Assembly: GCA_015680865.1 (NCBI GenBank)
Contig: JADAKE010000010.1
Span: 62,001 to 126,000 of the forward strand
Reading direction: 5' to 3'
Origin: Enterococcus lacertideformus
GTDB lineage: Bacteria > Bacillota > Bacilli > Lactobacillales > Enterococcaceae
DNA length: 64,000 bases
Below are positions 1-8,647 of this stretch, piece by piece; position 1 is the first letter of the stretch; each line of letters starts with the position of its first letter. A program made the position numbers and the translations under genes. A model generated the notes under the pieces. It saw nothing but the letters and a program-made list of their open reading frames with translations, did not search any database and was not told where the DNA came from.

Positions 1-266
1 CTGGCTAGTGATAATTGCGAAGTTGAAAATAATCCATTCACTGTTTTTTTGTTGCTAATTATCAATATTCTTTTACTAAGTATGGTTCTCTTGCATATAA
101 ACTAGCTTTATTAGAAAGTGGACATATGGCTCAAAATGCGATGCTAGTAGCAACAGCAATGGAAAAGAAATCATTACCAATCTGCGGTATATTTGAGGAT
201 CGAGTGAAAGAACTACTATCTTTAGACAATGAAAATTATGTCCATTATGCACTTGTATTGGGCTAA
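1..266 (+). pseudogene. C-terminal end of a SagB-type (nitroreductase-fold) dehydrogenase, frameshifted and cut by the window edge
   Basis: The last 60 or so codons read as the end of a SagB/McbC-type FMN dehydrogenase. The family trademark is visible as a LLESGHMAQNAMLVATA stretch, followed by a PICG segment and an ALVLG end before TAA at 264-266. In azole-forming peptide clusters this enzyme oxidises azolines to azoles. The first part (1 to about 50) is in frame 1 and reads VENNPFTVFLL; the rest is in frame 3. The shift falls in the T-rich run at about 41-56, so the gene is broken even before the window edge is considered. A downstream ABC ATPase, kinase and LytTR regulator support a peptide-bacteriocin locus. 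The 5' part and any precursor peptide lie outside the window. Confidence 0.6.
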
Positions 267-309
267 TGTAAAGGTTATAAAAATACAATGTATCATACGA
301 GGTGATATT

Positions 310-789
310 GTGCTTAATCCTTTGGTAGCTTATAAATTAGGATCTGAAGGTATTATTATTCACAACAAATTTAATGCATCAGACATATACTTCAGATTAA
401 ATATTTCTCTAGAAAAATTTCAAAGATTAGTTAGTGTTGGCCAAATATTTGAAACGGTGAATGATATTGAAAATTATCTATTGAAGGTTGATCAAAATCA
501 AATGGGCATTATGGTTCTTATGAAGATCATTCATGGGGAAGTGAAGTACATTAGTCCCAATTTTTTTAAAGATTTTGATCTTGAAGATGTTAAAGAAAAA
601 CTTGATAAGGGTAATTTAGATTCAGTCCCCATTTTATCCAGTTCTTTTACTCATTTTACAAAAGAGAATTTCTTCAATGCTCAAATAGATTACTATACCG
701 ATTTTCATACTTGTTTAGCATATAATTGGGATCGGGAAATTTACTTAGATAGTGGGAACTTAAGTGTTAGCGAGCGAATAGTCTTTTAA
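310..789 (+). CDS. Unrecognised protein in a bacteriocin-type cluster, possibly the N-terminal part of a second SagB-like enzyme
   Basis: This is an open frame of 159 codons from a GTG start. I chose that start because GAGGTGAT lies just upstream, whereas the earlier in-frame ATG at 229 sits inside the preceding gene. The protein begins MLNPLVAYKLGSEGIIIHN, has no transmembrane segment or signal peptide, and contains several charged helices. The opening and the winged-helix-like first 80 residues are reminiscent of the leader-binding N-terminal half of SagB-type oxidases, but no FMN domain follows. It could therefore be a truncated paralogue or a stand-alone accessory protein. It starts 44 bp after the SagB fragment and ends 17 bp before the ABC ATPase, so it belonged to the same operon. 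Function unknown. Confidence 0.45.
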   Translation: MLNPLVAYKLGSEGIIIHNKFNASDIYFRLNISLEKFQRLVSVGQIFETVNDIENYLLKVDQNQMGIMVLMKIIHGEVKYISPNFFKDFDLEDVKEKLDKGNLDSVPILSSSFTHFTKENFFNAQIDYYTDFHTCLAYNWDREIYLDSGNLSVSERIVF

Positions 790-805
790 GGAGGTTCAAA
801 GCATA

Positions 806-1480
806 TTGATTAATTTAGTTTATATAACAAAAAAGTTTGATAACAAAATTATCTTTCAAGATATTAATCTTGAGATTAGTATAGGAGAAGTAATAGGAAT
901 TGTTGCTCCCAATGGCTATGGGAAAACAGTACTCCTAGATATAATAACTAGGAAGATAATTCCTGACAAAGGAAGGATATTAGAGAAATATAATTCTAAT
1001 ACTAGAGTATTTTATGATGTGCAAAAAGATACTTTTCCTGAAAAATGGACTGTAAAGGATTTAGTAGATTTTTACGCAAGTGTATACGCAATAAAGATAG
1101 ATAAAAATCAGCTAGATGGGTTATTAAATCGTTACTCATTGCTAGAGTTCAAAAAAAAGTATGCAACAAAACTTTCTGGAGGACAACAAAGGAAATTGAT
1201 GATGGTGATTATAAATTTAGTTTCTCCAGATTTACTCATAATGGATGAACCTACTGCCGGAGTTGACACAAGAAGTTGCGCTTTATTCCGACAAGATTTG
1301 GGAAAGTTAAAAAAAAGTGTTACGACTATTGTTTTAACTTCTCATAATTTGGAGGATATGGCTCATGTTTGCACAAGAGTGGTATTTATTGGCAACAATC
1401 AAATTGCAATAGATTGTAATGAAATTAATTTGGATGGAATAAAGTCTAGATATGACAGTTTATATCAGGAGGAATTATAA
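806..1480 (+). CDS. ABC transporter ATP-binding protein (bacteriocin export or immunity type)
   Basis: A 224-residue single-domain ABC ATPase that would power export of, or immunity to, a peptide. The Walker A is APNGYGKT (residues about 34-41), the signature is LSGGQQRK (about 124), and Walker B plus D-loop is LLIMDEPTAGVD. The H-loop histidine is in TSHNLEDM. It starts at TTG 806, preceded by a strong AAGGAGG at 788-794. It overlaps the following permease start by one base (TAATG). The ATPase itself is intact, but its permease partner is truncated, so it is probably non-functional in export. The SagG-type ATPase of streptolysin-like clusters is the closest functional analogue I can suggest, by context rather than by alignment. 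Confidence 0.85.
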   Translation: MINLVYITKKFDNKIIFQDINLEISIGEVIGIVAPNGYGKTVLLDIITRKIIPDKGRILEKYNSNTRVFYDVQKDTFPEKWTVKDLVDFYASVYAIKIDKNQLDGLLNRYSLLEFKKKYATKLSGGQQRKLMMVIINLVSPDLLIMDEPTAGVDTRSCALFRQDLGKLKKSVTTIVLTSHNLEDMAHVCTRVVFIGNNQIAIDCNEINLDGIKSRYDSLYQEEL

Positions 1481-1794
1481 TGCCACAAATCTTATTGTTA
1501 GAGCTAATAAAGGTTTTCAGAAATAAAAGATTTATAGTTTTCACAATAATTATTCCGATAATCTTTTTTCTTATCTTAAGCAATTTAGAAAAAGGTAACA
1601 ATGATGTTCAACTCTTATTAATATGTACATTGTACGGAATGATTGGTAATAACGTTGTGACAATGAGTACTAGGATTGCTAAAGAAAGAAATTTTTATGA
1701 AAATCTCTATAAAACTACCAGGGTTTCTATGATTAAGGGAATTCAAATTCAGGCAGAACTTCAACTTTTTTCTCTTTCTAGCGCTCTTTTTTGA
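1480..1794 (+). pseudogene. ABC-2 type permease, N-terminal fragment fused by deletion to the kinase gene
   Basis: The start overlaps the stop of the ATPase gene. Residues 1-20 are cytoplasmic and are followed by a membrane helix (FIVFTIIIPIIFFLIL), a loop and a second hydrophobic stretch. This matches the beginning of an ABC-2 permease, which normally has about 240-370 residues and six helices. After about 85 codons the sequence passes into DNA whose other frame encodes the last membrane helices of a histidine kinase, and this frame ends at 1794. The simplest reading is a deletion that removed the rest of the permease, and probably further genes, together with the kinase N-terminus. The junction lies between about 1690 and 1760. 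Confidence 0.7.
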
Positions 1795-2592
1795 TACCCT
1801 CTTTCAAAGAGCACTGGGAGAAAAATATCTAATTGAAGAAATTAATGCATTTTTTTTCTTAGTATATTCTCTGATTTCAATTTTCATTTTACTGGCTCTT
1901 TATCGATTAGTTAAGAAAAAAGTTGAGATTGATAATCAAAAGAAATTTGCAGAAAATTTAGAAAATTATATGTCATATTTGGAAGAGAACTATCAAGAAA
2001 TAAGAAAATTTAAACATGATTATAAAAATATTCTTATTACAATTGAAGCTTTTTTGAATAATGATGATATTGAAGGTTTAAAAAAGTACTATTTTAAAAA
2101 CTTGAGTAAGACCGATACCATTGATGATTTCACCCAATTTACTGATTTAAAAAATATCAATAAATATGATAGTCAAAAGCATATTTGCTAGTAAGCTTAC
2201 TCTTTCGCAAAACAAAAAATTGAATACCTCTTTTGAAGCAAAGGATATCATTACTGACATTAATATAAATCCTGTTACTTTAGCGAGAATGTTAGGAATT
2301 ATTCTTGATAATGCAATTGAAGCAGCACTGGATTCTGAAGAAAGGGTATTAATGATAGCAATTTATGAGTTGAATCAATCAGTATATATTATTGTAACGA
2401 ACTCTATTGATGAAGTTCCTAAGTCAATAAAACTTCTTGAAAAAAATGGCTTTTCGACAAAAGGAAAAAATAGAGGGATGGGATTAAGTAATCTTCGAGA
2501 GATGGTTAATAAGCTACCTAATATTTACTTAGATACTATTTATTATTAATGAGGGGTTTTTTACTCAAAAAATTGAAGTAAGAAGAGGATAA
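1733..2592 (+). pseudogene. GHKL sensor histidine kinase (AgrC/ComD-like), N-terminally deleted and frameshifted twice
   Basis: The frame open from 1733 encodes hydrophobic segments (FFLFLALFF and FFFLVYSLISIFILLALY), then a helical linker. The H-box region is EIRKFKHDYKNIL, and the catalytic domain contains the N-box ILDNAIEAALD and the G-box GMGLSNL. This is the pattern of peptide-pheromone sensor kinases. A frameshift lies at about 2165-2185, where the reading passes from KYDS to KSIFASKL. A second lies at about 2535-2550, after which the normal ending NEGFFTQKIEVRRG is read to TAA at 2590-2592. With the missing sensor half that makes at least three lesions. It precedes a LytTR regulator by four bases and would have been its partner. 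Confidence 0.75.
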
Positions 2593-2596
2593 GTGT

Positions 2597-3347
2597 ATGA
2601 TAAAAGTCTATATTTGCGAAGATAATGAAACGCAGTTGTTCAAGTATGAAGGAAACTATTCAGAATTACATTATGATTAATAATTGGGATATGATAATTG
2701 AGTTAGCTACTACAAATCCAGATGATATTTTAGAGTCAATTGCTATTAACCGTGATGATAAATCGATTTTCTTTTTAGATGTTGATCTTAAAAGAGAAAT
2801 TACAGGGATAAAACTAGGTTTGGAAATAAGAAAAAGAGTAAGAGATGCGACAATAGCGTTTGTTACGACGCATGCAGAATTAGCCTATTTAACTTTTATG
2901 TATAAAGTTGAGGCTATTGATTATATTACTAAAGATGATACTGTACATTTTGAATCGAGAATAAGAGAGGTTTTAGATGTCGTTATGGAACGGTATAAAG
3001 CAATTGCTGAGAGTTCTGATTCAAGATATACCATTCAGGAGGGTGAAAATTTTTATACTTTAGAAGTTGGGTCTACACTGTACTTTGAATCTTCTCCGAC
3101 CCCTAATAAGATATCAGTAGTACTTATGGATCGTCAACTTGATTTTTATGGGAAAATAAAAGATTTACCATTACTGAGTAGTAAATTTATCAGATGCCAT
3201 CAATCTTATGTTGTAAACATAGATTACGTAATAAAGGTTGACTCAAAAAAAAGAATTGCTTATATGTCAAATGGAGATGAATGCTTGATTTCTATGAGAT
3301 ATAAAAAGACTTTGATGACCTTGATGAAGGACAAGCAACTAGAATAA
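2597..3347 (+). pseudogene. LytTR-family response regulator (AgrA/ComE-like), frameshifted near the N-terminus
   Basis: The gene starts at ATG 2597 with MIKVYICEDNETQLFK. An extra base at about 2645-2648 throws it out of frame, and the reading resumes as MKETIQNYIMINNW in another frame. The receiver domain keeps its phosphoacceptor aspartate in FFLDVDL and the conserved FVTTHAE and KVEAIDYI stretches. The C-terminal LytTR DNA-binding domain spans roughly the last 100 residues, with KFIRCHQSYVVNIDYV typical of the family. It would activate the upstream bacteriocin operon in response to a peptide. An internal start at 2625 leaves a receiver lacking beta-strand 1 and the acidic pocket, so I treat it as dead. 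Confidence 0.8.
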
Positions 3348-3800
3348 TATTTCATTTTTAGAGTTAAAATTCATCATCAAAATTACCAAAGTTCATGTTA
3401 TTAGTTGGTTATACTTATCCTAAAAATAATGGTTGTAATGAAGTGGTTGAAAAATAGCGGTAAGAAAGCTTAAGTGCTTATCTTTAAATTTCTGTAATGA
3501 ATAAAAAACAAACAGTGATGTTCGAAACACCAGAGTAACTAAATAGACTAGGGAAGACAAAAAGATAAGCACCTAAAATGCTAGAAGTAAAACAAAATAA
3601 TGACCGAAAGCAGAAAATACATAACGTAGGTTAATAGGTCTTATTTAGGTTTGGTAGTTCAACCAGTCTAAAAATGGGAGGTAAGATCGAGTCGCTTAAA
3701 CCAATTGAAAAAATGAAGAGAACTATATTATAACAAACATGAAAAAGTATGGGACAAAAGTAAAGATTCCTTTTGTTTCACACTCTAAATACGGATAAAC

Positions 3801-3846
3801 GGTGGGAGCAGAAGCAACTCCTTCGGAAATAAGCTTCTGTCCCACC
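3801..3846. repeat. Enterococcal-type intergenic hairpin (GGTGGGA/TCCCACC arms)
   Basis: The arms GGTGGGAGCAGAAGC and GCTTCTGTCCCACC pair over about 14 bp with one bulge around a CTTCGGAAAT loop. The preceding TGGGACAAAAG...CTTTTGTTTCACA segment (about 3751-3783) is a second weak inverted repeat. Similar GGGACAA motifs occur at about 7621, 17771-17818 and 41801, suggesting a dispersed element with terminator or small-RNA character. Confidence 0.5.
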
Positions 3847-3869
3847 CTCTTGACAGCAACGCTAAAGAC

Positions 3870-3962
3870 GGTGGCAAAGATTTATACTAGATTTAGAAGT
3901 AGTCGTACCCTGCTAAAGTGACGGCTATTTCTTTTTGTCATTTTTGTTGGCTAAGGTTAGAT
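3870..3962 (+). ncRNA. Probable antitoxin RNA / shared terminator region of a dead Hol_Tox type I system
   Basis: The plus strand here carries TATACTAGATTTAGAAG and AAAGTGACGGCTATTTC, sequences I associate with the antisense-RNA side of small Lactobacillales type I toxin loci. It lies opposite the 3' end of the toxin remnant, which is the arrangement expected for an antisense antitoxin. A TTGACA at 3850 and TATACT at 3883 are too far apart (27 bp) to form a good promoter, so it may be inactive. The assignment rests on memory of related loci. Confidence 0.3.
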
Positions 3963-4031
3963 GCCAAAGATCAAAATTGTAGTAAACGAGCCGAAACTAA
4001 TCATTAGCCCTAACACTGTTTCAACAGATAA
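3925..4031 (-). pseudogene. Hol_Tox-family (TxpA-like) small membrane toxin of a type I toxin-antitoxin system, broken
   Basis: On the minus strand, a strong site GAAAGGAG (4039-4046) is followed by codons for SVETVLGLMISFGSFTTILI. After a frameshift at about 3965-3970 the ending LANKNDKKK and TAG are read at 3925-3927. The combination V.ETL.LMISFG.F plus ..NKNDKKK is the hallmark of the short holin-like toxins of Lactobacillales (about 35 residues, one membrane helix). The expected ATG directly before SVE is missing: the strand reads TTTATCTGTT, consistent with loss of two bases from ATGTCTG. With no start and an internal frameshift the toxin is dead. The opposite strand holds the probable antitoxin RNA. 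The locus was not part of an operon and sits in decayed DNA. Confidence 0.6.
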
Positions 4032-4189
4032 AAGGCGTCTCCTTTCTCTAAAATTTGAGATTAGATAGCCACCGTCATTAAACTTTACTACCTTAGTTAC
4101 TATAGCACATAGACCTAGTGATTCACTTAAAAAATCAAAGGGTAACTAAGTCTATTTTTTATCTAAAAATTAGAAAAATTGAGGAAACA

Positions 4190-4288
4190 ATGACTCCAAA
4201 AATGAACGAATCAGTGAACACAATTGCCAATAGGGAATTTTTAGAACTCGCTAAAAATGAATTGAAATATGTTAAAACAAATGTATGA
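4190..4288 (+). CDS. Very short frame with a ribosome site, unrecognised
   Basis: GAGGAAAC at 4181 precedes an ATG that opens 32 codons (MTPKMNESVNTIANREFLEL...KTNV). The product is helical and soluble with no membrane segment. Size and charge would suit an immunity-protein fragment or a chance frame, and I do not recognise it. It lies inside decayed DNA and may be the start of a lost gene. Confidence 0.2.
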   Translation: MTPKMNESVNTIANREFLELAKNELKYVKTNV

Positions 4289-5426
4289 GGTGTCTAAGCA
4301 TCTGTGATATTCATGAATAAAACCACTGATCATATACATTATACGTAGAAGATATTTCTCTTTAGTTCTTGCAAACAGAAAATCCATATTTTGTGAATAC
4401 ACTAAAACATTATTTTACAGAAAACGGGTGGAAAAAAATAATGATATCTTTAATTTAGATAATTTTATGAATTTGAGACTTATTATATTATTAATTTCCA
4501 CTTTTATTTAGATACGATAAAACTGGAAAAAAGATTCAAAAGATATTAAGACACAAAAGGAAGTAAAGGTAGCATTAAAATAACTAACAAATTCAATCAA
4601 CTCCTTTATTAATTAGATAAATAACGTTCATATAATGACTTTTGTAAACTTTTATAAGATCTGCTTTGTTAACGGGTATGAAGAAACATGTCAAGAGCCA
4701 AATCTATAATCTATTAGAAGCACTTCTTAGAAGCTTTGTGTATTGTTTTTTCTCATAGTGATTTTCTATTAGAGAGAAAAATTATAGTTAATATCTAGTT
4801 ATTTTTAACTTAATAGGAAATAAAAAAATTCTATTCTGATTTATTAGGATTTTTAGTAATATAGCTAGCATAATTACACTTGAAATAAACTGTGACCATA
4901 AGCATATTGTATAACATTGTTCCTCTAATGACATAATTTTTACTTTTTATTAGTCAGAGATTATCCTATCATAAAGAGAAATGAAAGTATTTGAATTAGT
5001 ATTATTGTGTATCCAATAAAAAGTAATACAGAGGCGAAATTTATTGATAAGAGAATAGAGGTAAAAAAAATTTATTGAACTGATTTAAAAGGAGTGAAGC
5101 TTGTTATTACATAAAAGGATTATATATATATTATAATAAAACATAAGTATCTTTATGGAAATTAGACTATAATTATGTTTATTAATTCTAAACAAAAGAA
5201 AATTACTTTAAGAACAAATAAAAAAACAAGTAATTTAATTATGACAAAGCAAATAATAACTAAGGGTGATAAAAAATAGTTTTCTTTATTGAAATAAGCT
5301 TGTACTATGCTGTTTACTAAATTAATGAGCTTAGAAGACGGATACCAATGTAGTTGTAACTGTCAGTATTTTTTTGCAAGTGATATTACCATTTCAAAAA
5401 CTCTCATACTTAAAGGAGATAGAGCG

Positions 5427-6925
5427 ATGATAGAAAAATTTTTATCTCAATCAGAAATTTGTCGATTAAAAATCCTTTCGGAATTAATCAAATACGAGTC
5501 TGTAGATATTCAACACTTAGCCAGGTATGCTTCATGTAGTGTTCAAACTGTCCAACGAAATATCAAAGTACTTAATGAGGATTTGAAACAAATAGACGAT
5601 GAGATAATAATTAAAAAAGAAGCAAATAAAAAATACAGTATTTTATTGGACAATAAAAATTTACTGGATGTCTATCATCTATTAATCTATCAGTATGGGC
5701 AAAGATATGGAACATTCTTATTATGTGAAATAGTTATAATTAAGGCGCAAACATTATATCAATTATGTGACACTATGCATTTTGGCACTACTCATGTGTA
5801 TCGCCTTATAAAAAAAACAAATTTGATTTTAGAAGATACTCAAATAAGTTTAGTGTTCAATGAGCAAGGTTATTTAATGTTTGATGGCAAGGAAACAGAC
5901 ATTCGAGCTTTTATTTATAACTTTATTTTAGAATACATCCCAAGAAATCGTTGGATATTATCAATCAATAAAGAAATTGTTGTTAGTAAAGTAAAAAAAT
6001 GGTTAACGAATTTTTGCCAGTAAGTGATGATACCTTTAATAAATTAGTTTGTTTTTATGGTGTATTACTTTATCGAGTATCGTTAAAAAAGTTTATTGTA
6101 CCCGAAGAAAAAGAAGTGTATCAGCAGATGCTTGCTAGTTATTCATTTATTCCAAAAGAAAATTTTATACGTAATACTTTTCATTTTAGTAGCATTCACC
6201 CAAAAATTTTAGCTTCAGAATATGATAATTTTAATTTTTTTATCCGAATTTTCATTCCAGAATTTATTTTTGAAAAAAATATTGTTGATTTAGGTAAAGC
6301 ATATGAAAATTCATCGAAAGAACTGATCGTCTTTTTCCGAGGTATGATTGGTACTTTTCAGAAAAAGTACTGTCCGAGAATTTCCAAAAAGTATTATTAT
6401 CATATCCTTTATTATTCTGTTCTCCTGTATAATGCAGCGATACATCTTAATCTTAGCAATCTATCAATGTGGAAAACGGCGAATATATTTATAGAAAAAA
6501 ATGAAATGAAATTTGCAAAAGAAATAGCCACATTTTTAGGAGAATACGTTCAGAAACATTCAGTTAAAGAGCTAGATGCAGATTATTTTCAAGAAAGACA
6601 GCAACCTTATCTTGCTAATCTTTTAACCTTATATGCAGTGATGTTTGACAAACCTCAAATTTTTATTAATTGTTCTTTTTTGAGTGATTACAGTACGCAA
6701 GTATTTGTCAAAAATCATCTATTAAGGCTGTATTCTAAGAATGTTCTTTTATTTACCAATGATGTTGTTATGGCTGATATCTTTGTAGTGGATCGATTTG
6801 TTTTAGGAGATATCAAAGGTCAATGTGTGCTGATTGACGACATTTATAACAGTCAAGAATGGCAAATTCTTTTGACTAAAATTAGTGATTTAATCATAAA
6901 AAAATCGAAAAGTGCTCAATATTAG
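5427..6925 (+). pseudogene. Mga/AtxA-type transcriptional regulator, broken by one frameshift
   Basis: I chose ATG 5427 because AAAGGAGA stands at 5412-5419, although the frame is open from 5307. Residues about 8-60 form a helix-turn-helix (CRLKILSELIKYESVDIQHLARYASCSVQTVQRNI), typical of Mga HTH. A second HTH-like region follows (YQLCDTMHFGTTHVYRLIKK), then a long helical PRD-like part. The C-terminal 80 residues resemble an EIIB-like fold. At about 6016-6021 the reading shifts frame within a run of five T; one more T would restore KKWLTNFLPVSDD. Full length would be about 500 residues, normal for the family. Such regulators respond to PTS phosphorylation and control surface or virulence genes. 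No intact target lies beside it. Both neighbours are long gene-free stretches. Confidence 0.75.
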
Positions 6926-7920
6926 AATAATAGAGAAAAAATTTTCTCCTAACTAATACCCTCTTGTGTCGAAAAAAATATCACTAGAGGGTACAAATAG
7001 AGAAACAAAATGATTTAAGATAACGATAGATTATTAAAAATAACAGTGATGTTTTGTTTGTATTGAAAATAATCGTTATATAGAATTATTTATGAACATA
7101 TTTATCAACTTTGTAGTTTGGTGTAATGTCAAAAAATGTTATTTATATATAAATTTAATTATAATTAAATAACTTATATGCTGTAATATGTAAATGGATG
7201 GAAGAAGGAGCATTGATACATTTGATATAAAAATGTATCGTTGCTTTACAGAAAATAATTGCATATTGTTGATGATGACACCGTATATCGCTACAAGCAC
7301 ATAAAAATAAAGGAAATATGTATTTACATTCTACTTATATGGCTGATCCTCTCGTCAAAAACAGTGTAGTAGCAAATACATGGTAGTAAAAAGAAGAGCA
7401 GTGTTCATCACTCTGAAAAATATTGATAAAATAGAAAAGTTATTTTTTTGTTCATTGTTATTCAGTTTCATTGTCACCAAGAAATATTACTTAGTAAAAA
7501 AATGGAAATTGACCTTGTCTAAAGAATGATTTAAAAATAAACAGTAGGTGAATGATAGGGAAAACAGATGAGTCGGTTAATTGAGTAATGAGCGATAATT
7601 GTACCATGTTTAATCCATAGTTTGTCTCACACTCTAAAGCGTTATTTTAGTTAGTATAGTTGTGGACTGGATGAGGTTAGATTTATTCGGGAAAAAATAA
7701 GGAGCCTTTTAATTGTGAGCATATTCATAAAATTGACTTATACGTATTGCTAAAATGCAGAAAGAATAAGCGAAAGATTTTCTATAGGATTTAAATTATT
7801 TTAGAATTTAAACTAGAGATAAATATCAATAAAAAGTAAAAGATCTGTTATGTAGGAGCTTCTTAGATCAAAAAAACTCTAGGTCTTCTTGTTGACAAGC
7901 AATAAGTAATTTTTTAACTG
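6926..7920. other. One-kilobase intergenic stretch without recognisable genes
   Basis: Stops occur in all frames and no ribosome site leads into a family I know. A TTTGTCTCACACTCTAAAG motif at about 7620 resembles the GGGACAAA-type dispersed element seen at 3751. The stretch is AT-rich and appears to be decayed DNA between the Mga-like gene and the MarR promoter. Confidence 0.5.
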
Positions 7921-7924
7921 TTTT

Positions 7925-7995
7925 TTTAGTTTGTTGTTTGATAAAAAAACTAAATAGTGTATTATTTAGTTTGTTAATGAAAACATAAACTAAAT
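7925..7995 (+). promoter_or_regulatory. MarR-type promoter with repeated AAACTAAAT half-sites
   Basis: A promoter reads TTGATA (7938-7943), a 16-bp spacer and TATTAT (7960-7965). It is embedded in the inverted repeat AAACTAAAT (7947-7955) / ATTTAGTTT (7964-7972). A third half-site AAACTAAAT lies at 7987-7995 just before the ribosome site, and TTTAGTTT lies at about 7925-7932 upstream. Repressor bound here would cover -35, -10 and the start of transcription, so the downstream MarR protein most likely represses itself and the ABC gene. Confidence 0.65.
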
Positions 7996-8014
7996 AAAAA
8001 TCAGAGGAAAATCT

Positions 8015-8647
8015 ATGATGAACAATAAAATCTTAGAAAATCTATTAGAGATCTCACGTCAACCATTTTTGATTTTTGCCTATCAGGTAGAAGAAAAGAC
8101 AGACAACGCATTTGAAACGCTAAAAATATTAGCTGATGAAGAGAATGTAACGGCAGGTCGTTTAGCTGAATTACTAGATATCAAGCCATCTAGTGTGACA
8201 CAAATCATTAAAAGATTAGAAGAAGCGGGAATAGTGATTCGAGAAAAATCAATGACAGATTCTCGGGTGACAATAGTAAAAATGACAGATAAGGGATATG
8301 AAAGTCTTAAGGAACGCCGTTCGATTAATACAACGCTAAAAGATGTTTTATTTGAAGGTTTTGTAGAAGATGAATTGGAACAATTGAATACGTACCTTGA
8401 ACGAATGAATGAAAACATCAGTAGTCCTGAATTCCAAGAAAAACTGGCAGAAGTATTTGGTGATGATAAAAGATGGGAACGATTCAATGCGATGAGCGCT
8501 CAGTTTGGTCGAGCACGTGAACAAATGATGGAACGAAGTGGTTTCGGAGGTTTTGGTCGAGGTCATTTCGGCCGAAGAGATTTTGATGGGCGGTTTGATG
8601 GACACTTTGGAGGTTTTGAAGGTTGGAAGAAAGATCGGAGAAAATAA
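8015..8647 (+). CDS. MarR-family repressor with a Gly/Phe/Arg-rich tail
   Basis: A 210-residue protein with the MarR winged helix at about residues 30-105 (LAELLDIKPSSVTQIIKRLEEAG recognition region, wing DSRVTIVKMTDKG). A second helical dimerisation part follows, then an unusual glycine-, phenylalanine- and arginine-rich tail (about 165-210, GFGGFGRGHFGRRDF style). The tail is longer than the ordinary 140-150-residue family and may bind nucleic acid or simply be disordered. The start is ATG 8015, or ATG 8018 in the same frame, after AGAGGAAAA. It overlaps the next gene by one base, so repressor and transporter form an operon. Half-sites in its own promoter indicate autoregulation. The gene is intact while the transporter it controls is broken. 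Confidence 0.85.
   Translation: MMNNKILENLLEISRQPFLIFAYQVEEKTDNAFETLKILADEENVTAGRLAELLDIKPSSVTQIIKRLEEAGIVIREKSMTDSRVTIVKMTDKGYESLKERRSINTTLKDVLFEGFVEDELEQLNTYLERMNENISSPEFQEKLAEVFGDDKRWERFNAMSAQFGRAREQMMERSGFGGFGRGHFGRRDFDGRFDGHFGGFEGWKKDRRK

Larger units (their letters stand above)
3348..5426. other. Two-kilobase gene-free stretch of decayed DNA
   Basis: No frame longer than about 40 codons has a convincing start or family signature. The stretch holds a terminator-like hairpin (3801-3846), a dead Hol_Tox toxin (3925-4031) and a small frame at 4190. Otherwise it is very AT-rich with stops in every frame, as expected of old pseudogenes worn beyond recognition. The opening of an in-frame extension of the Mga-like gene (5307-5426) precedes a far better ribosome site at 5413 and is probably non-coding. 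Confidence 0.6.

Noticed and set aside
76..288. 70-codon minus-strand frame at the window start
   Set aside because: It is antisense to the SagB-type C-terminus, whose family motif is clear, and has no ribosome site.
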